A stretch of 16,177 nucleotides of DNA from Chloroflexota bacterium (GTDB lineage: Bacteria > Chloroflexota > Dehalococcoidia > SZUA-161). The number at the start of each line of letters is the position of its first letter. Position 1 is the first letter of the stretch. The stretch covers positions 1-16,177 of the forward strand of contig DAOUTY010000012.1 of the NCBI GenBank assembly GCA_030668425.1, in the 5' to 3' direction. The notes beneath the pieces are model-generated. The model made no database searches. It was not told where the DNA came from and worked only from the letters and a program-made list of their open reading frames with translations. Of the stretch, positions 15,251 to 16,177 are shown piece by piece. A program made the translations under genes and the position numbers.

Positions 15251-15258
15251 CCTCCTTT
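15251..15258 (-). promoter_or_regulatory. Strong Shine-Dalgarno deciding the TTG start of hppA
   Basis: AAAGGAGG on the minus strand is a near-perfect anti-16S match and ends 9 nt before the TTG at 15239-15241. It overrides the lack of an ATG in this stretch. Confidence 0.75.
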
Positions 15259-15264
15259 CCTATA

Positions 15265-15321
15265 CGATATAAAAACAACAAGCACAGACTAAAGGCCCCC
15301 TCGAAGCGTTTAGTTTGTGCT
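15265..15321 (-). terminator. Intrinsic terminator of upstream pyrophosphatase gene
   Basis: Read on the minus strand, AGCACAAACTAAA (15309-15321) pairs with TTTAGTCTGTGCT (15281-15293), a 13-bp stem with one mismatched pair and a 15-nt loop. It is followed by a T-rich run (TGTTGTTTTTAT) at about 15269-15280. It lies about 55 nt after the stop of the first pyrophosphatase and 40 nt before the start of the second. No good promoter for the downstream gene stands out in this gap, so read-through may feed it. Confidence 0.65.
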
Positions 15322-15374
15322 CATCGCCCAAGATAAGAAGCAAGTCGCTCATGAACCTACAAACGTGAAGGCTT

Positions 15375-16177
15375 TTAAGAAGCTACCAACACAAAAACGG
15401 GTACGAACATTACTGCCACCTTACCCACGAGTTTTATCAGGATATTGAGCGAAGGTCCAGCCGTGTCCTTGAAGGGATCGCCAACAGTATCCCCTATAAC
15501 GGCCGCCTTGTGAGCGTCGCTGCCCTTGCCTCCCAGATGGCCGGACTCGATATATTTTTTCGCGTTATCCCAAGCTCCGCCTGAGTTAGCCATTAGTATC
15601 GCCAAAACGAAACCGGTCACCAAAGCCCCTGTCAGGAATCCTGCCAGGGCTTCCAGTCCCAGGCCAAAGCCGATTGCAAGCGGAACCAGTATCACCAACA
15701 GCCCCGGCACTATCATCCCTTTCAGGGCCTTGTGAGTGGTTATGTTAACACAACTGGCGTAGTCGGCTTTGGCGGTACCTTCCATCAAACCAGGTATTTC
15801 CTTGAATTGCCTCCTAACTTCCTTGCAGACGGAAAAAGCGCCGCGGCTCACGGCTCGCATCGACAGAGCGGAGAACAGGAAAGGAAGCATTGCGCCGATG
15901 AACAAGCCGACAATCACCTCTATCTGAGAGAGGCTTGCAAGTATGGCGGTGCCTGTCTCCTCCTTAGCCACGGCGAAGAAGGTGGCCAGCCAGGCCAGGG
16001 ATGCCAGCGCTGCCGAAGAAATAGCGAATCCCTTGCCTATGGCAGCGGTGGTGTTGCCCACAGCGTCGAGAGCCTCGGTACGTGATCTGACCTCTTTCCC
16101 CAGTCCGCCCATTTCGGAGATTCCTGCGGCGTTGTCAGCTATGGGGCCATAGCAGTCTATGGCCAGCAACATCCCTA
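15375..16177 (-). CDS. hppA: Membrane pyrophosphatase, K+-dependent type, 5' part cut off
   Basis: The C-terminal 267 or so residues of a second ion-pumping pyrophosphatase are visible; the frame runs off the right edge, so the start lies outside. Conserved parts are AIDCYGPIADNAAGISEMGG, DAVGNTTAAIGKGF, the EVRRQFKEIPGLMEG and ADYASCVNI loop, NSGGAWDNAKKYIE and GDTVGDPFKDTAGPSLN. The selectivity motif reads GNTTAAIG (coded at 16035-16055), with Ala and Gly where the other copy has Lys and Thr. In the family this Ala/Gly pair marks K+-dependent enzymes, which pump Na+, H+ or both. The glutamate that separates these groups lies in the missing N-terminal half, so the pumped ion cannot be told. 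The protein ends with a hydrophobic VAVMFVPVFVLVAS. A terminator follows the gene. Confidence 0.93.
   Translation of the reverse strand, partial: GMLLAIDCYGPIADNAAGISEMGGLGKEVRSRTEALDAVGNTTAAIGKGFAISSAALASLAWLATFFAVAKEETGTAILASLSQIEVIVGLFIGAMLPFLFSALSMRAVSRGAFSVCKEVRRQFKEIPGLMEGTAKADYASCVNITTHKALKGMIVPGLLVILVPLAIGFGLGLEALAGFLTGALVTGFVLAILMANSGGAWDNAKKYIESGHLGGKGSDAHKAAVIGDTVGDPFKDTAGPSLNILIKLVGKVAVMFVPVFVLVAS

Overview
The window is a compact bacterial chromosomal segment of medium GC. Every gene except one is on the minus strand, so operons read from high to low coordinates. There are no rRNA or tRNA genes, CRISPR arrays, transposases or phage genes. The gene mix (tandem membrane pyrophosphatases, a dimeric-type glycyl-tRNA synthetase, an Mre11/Rad50 pair and dispersed palindromic repeats) fits an anaerobic or environmental bacterium. 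My best guess is Chloroflexota, possibly Dehalococcoidia; this is inferred from gene content and style, not proven.

Layout from the left: (1) 1-4420 is a housekeeping operon read rpsO > pnp > dapB > asd. It starts at a good sigma70-type promoter at 4455-4484 and combines ribosomal protein S15, polynucleotide phosphorylase and two lysine/diaminopimelate enzymes. asd runs off the left edge only a few codons before its expected end. (2) 4609-10358 is a tight four-gene nuclease operon read mre11 > RecB/Cas4-like Fe-S nuclease > beta-CASP metallo-beta-lactamase > rad50. Junctions range from an 8-nt overlap to gaps of 10-15 nt. This is the most interesting part of the window: the Mre11-Rad50 core is present without HerA or NurA, and two other predicted nucleases sit between the partners. 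(3) 10359-10657 holds a palindromic repeat embedded in a doubtful 91-codon frame. (4) 10658-12028 is glycyl-tRNA synthetase. (5) 12029-12430 is a divergent intergenic region with a cloverleaf-like repeat and a 120-bp palindromic repeat. (6) 12431-13060 is the only plus-strand gene, a glyoxalase-II-like metallo-hydrolase, ending in a hairpin that covers its stop codon. (7) 13103-16177 carries two tandem membrane-bound pyrophosphatases of different types. The upstream one (cut by the right edge) has K+-dependent signature residues, the downstream one has K+-independent signature residues, and a terminator hairpin lies between them.

Working together: rpsO-pnp covers translation and RNA turnover, and dapB-asd covers aspartate-family biosynthesis. 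The nuclease operon probably processes DNA ends or damaged nucleic acids. The two pyrophosphatases recover energy from pyrophosphate released in biosynthesis, including by aminoacyl-tRNA synthetases, as ion gradients. No clear novel defence system is present. The Mre11/RecB-like/beta-CASP/Rad50 cluster and the structured repeats are the candidates for something not well described.
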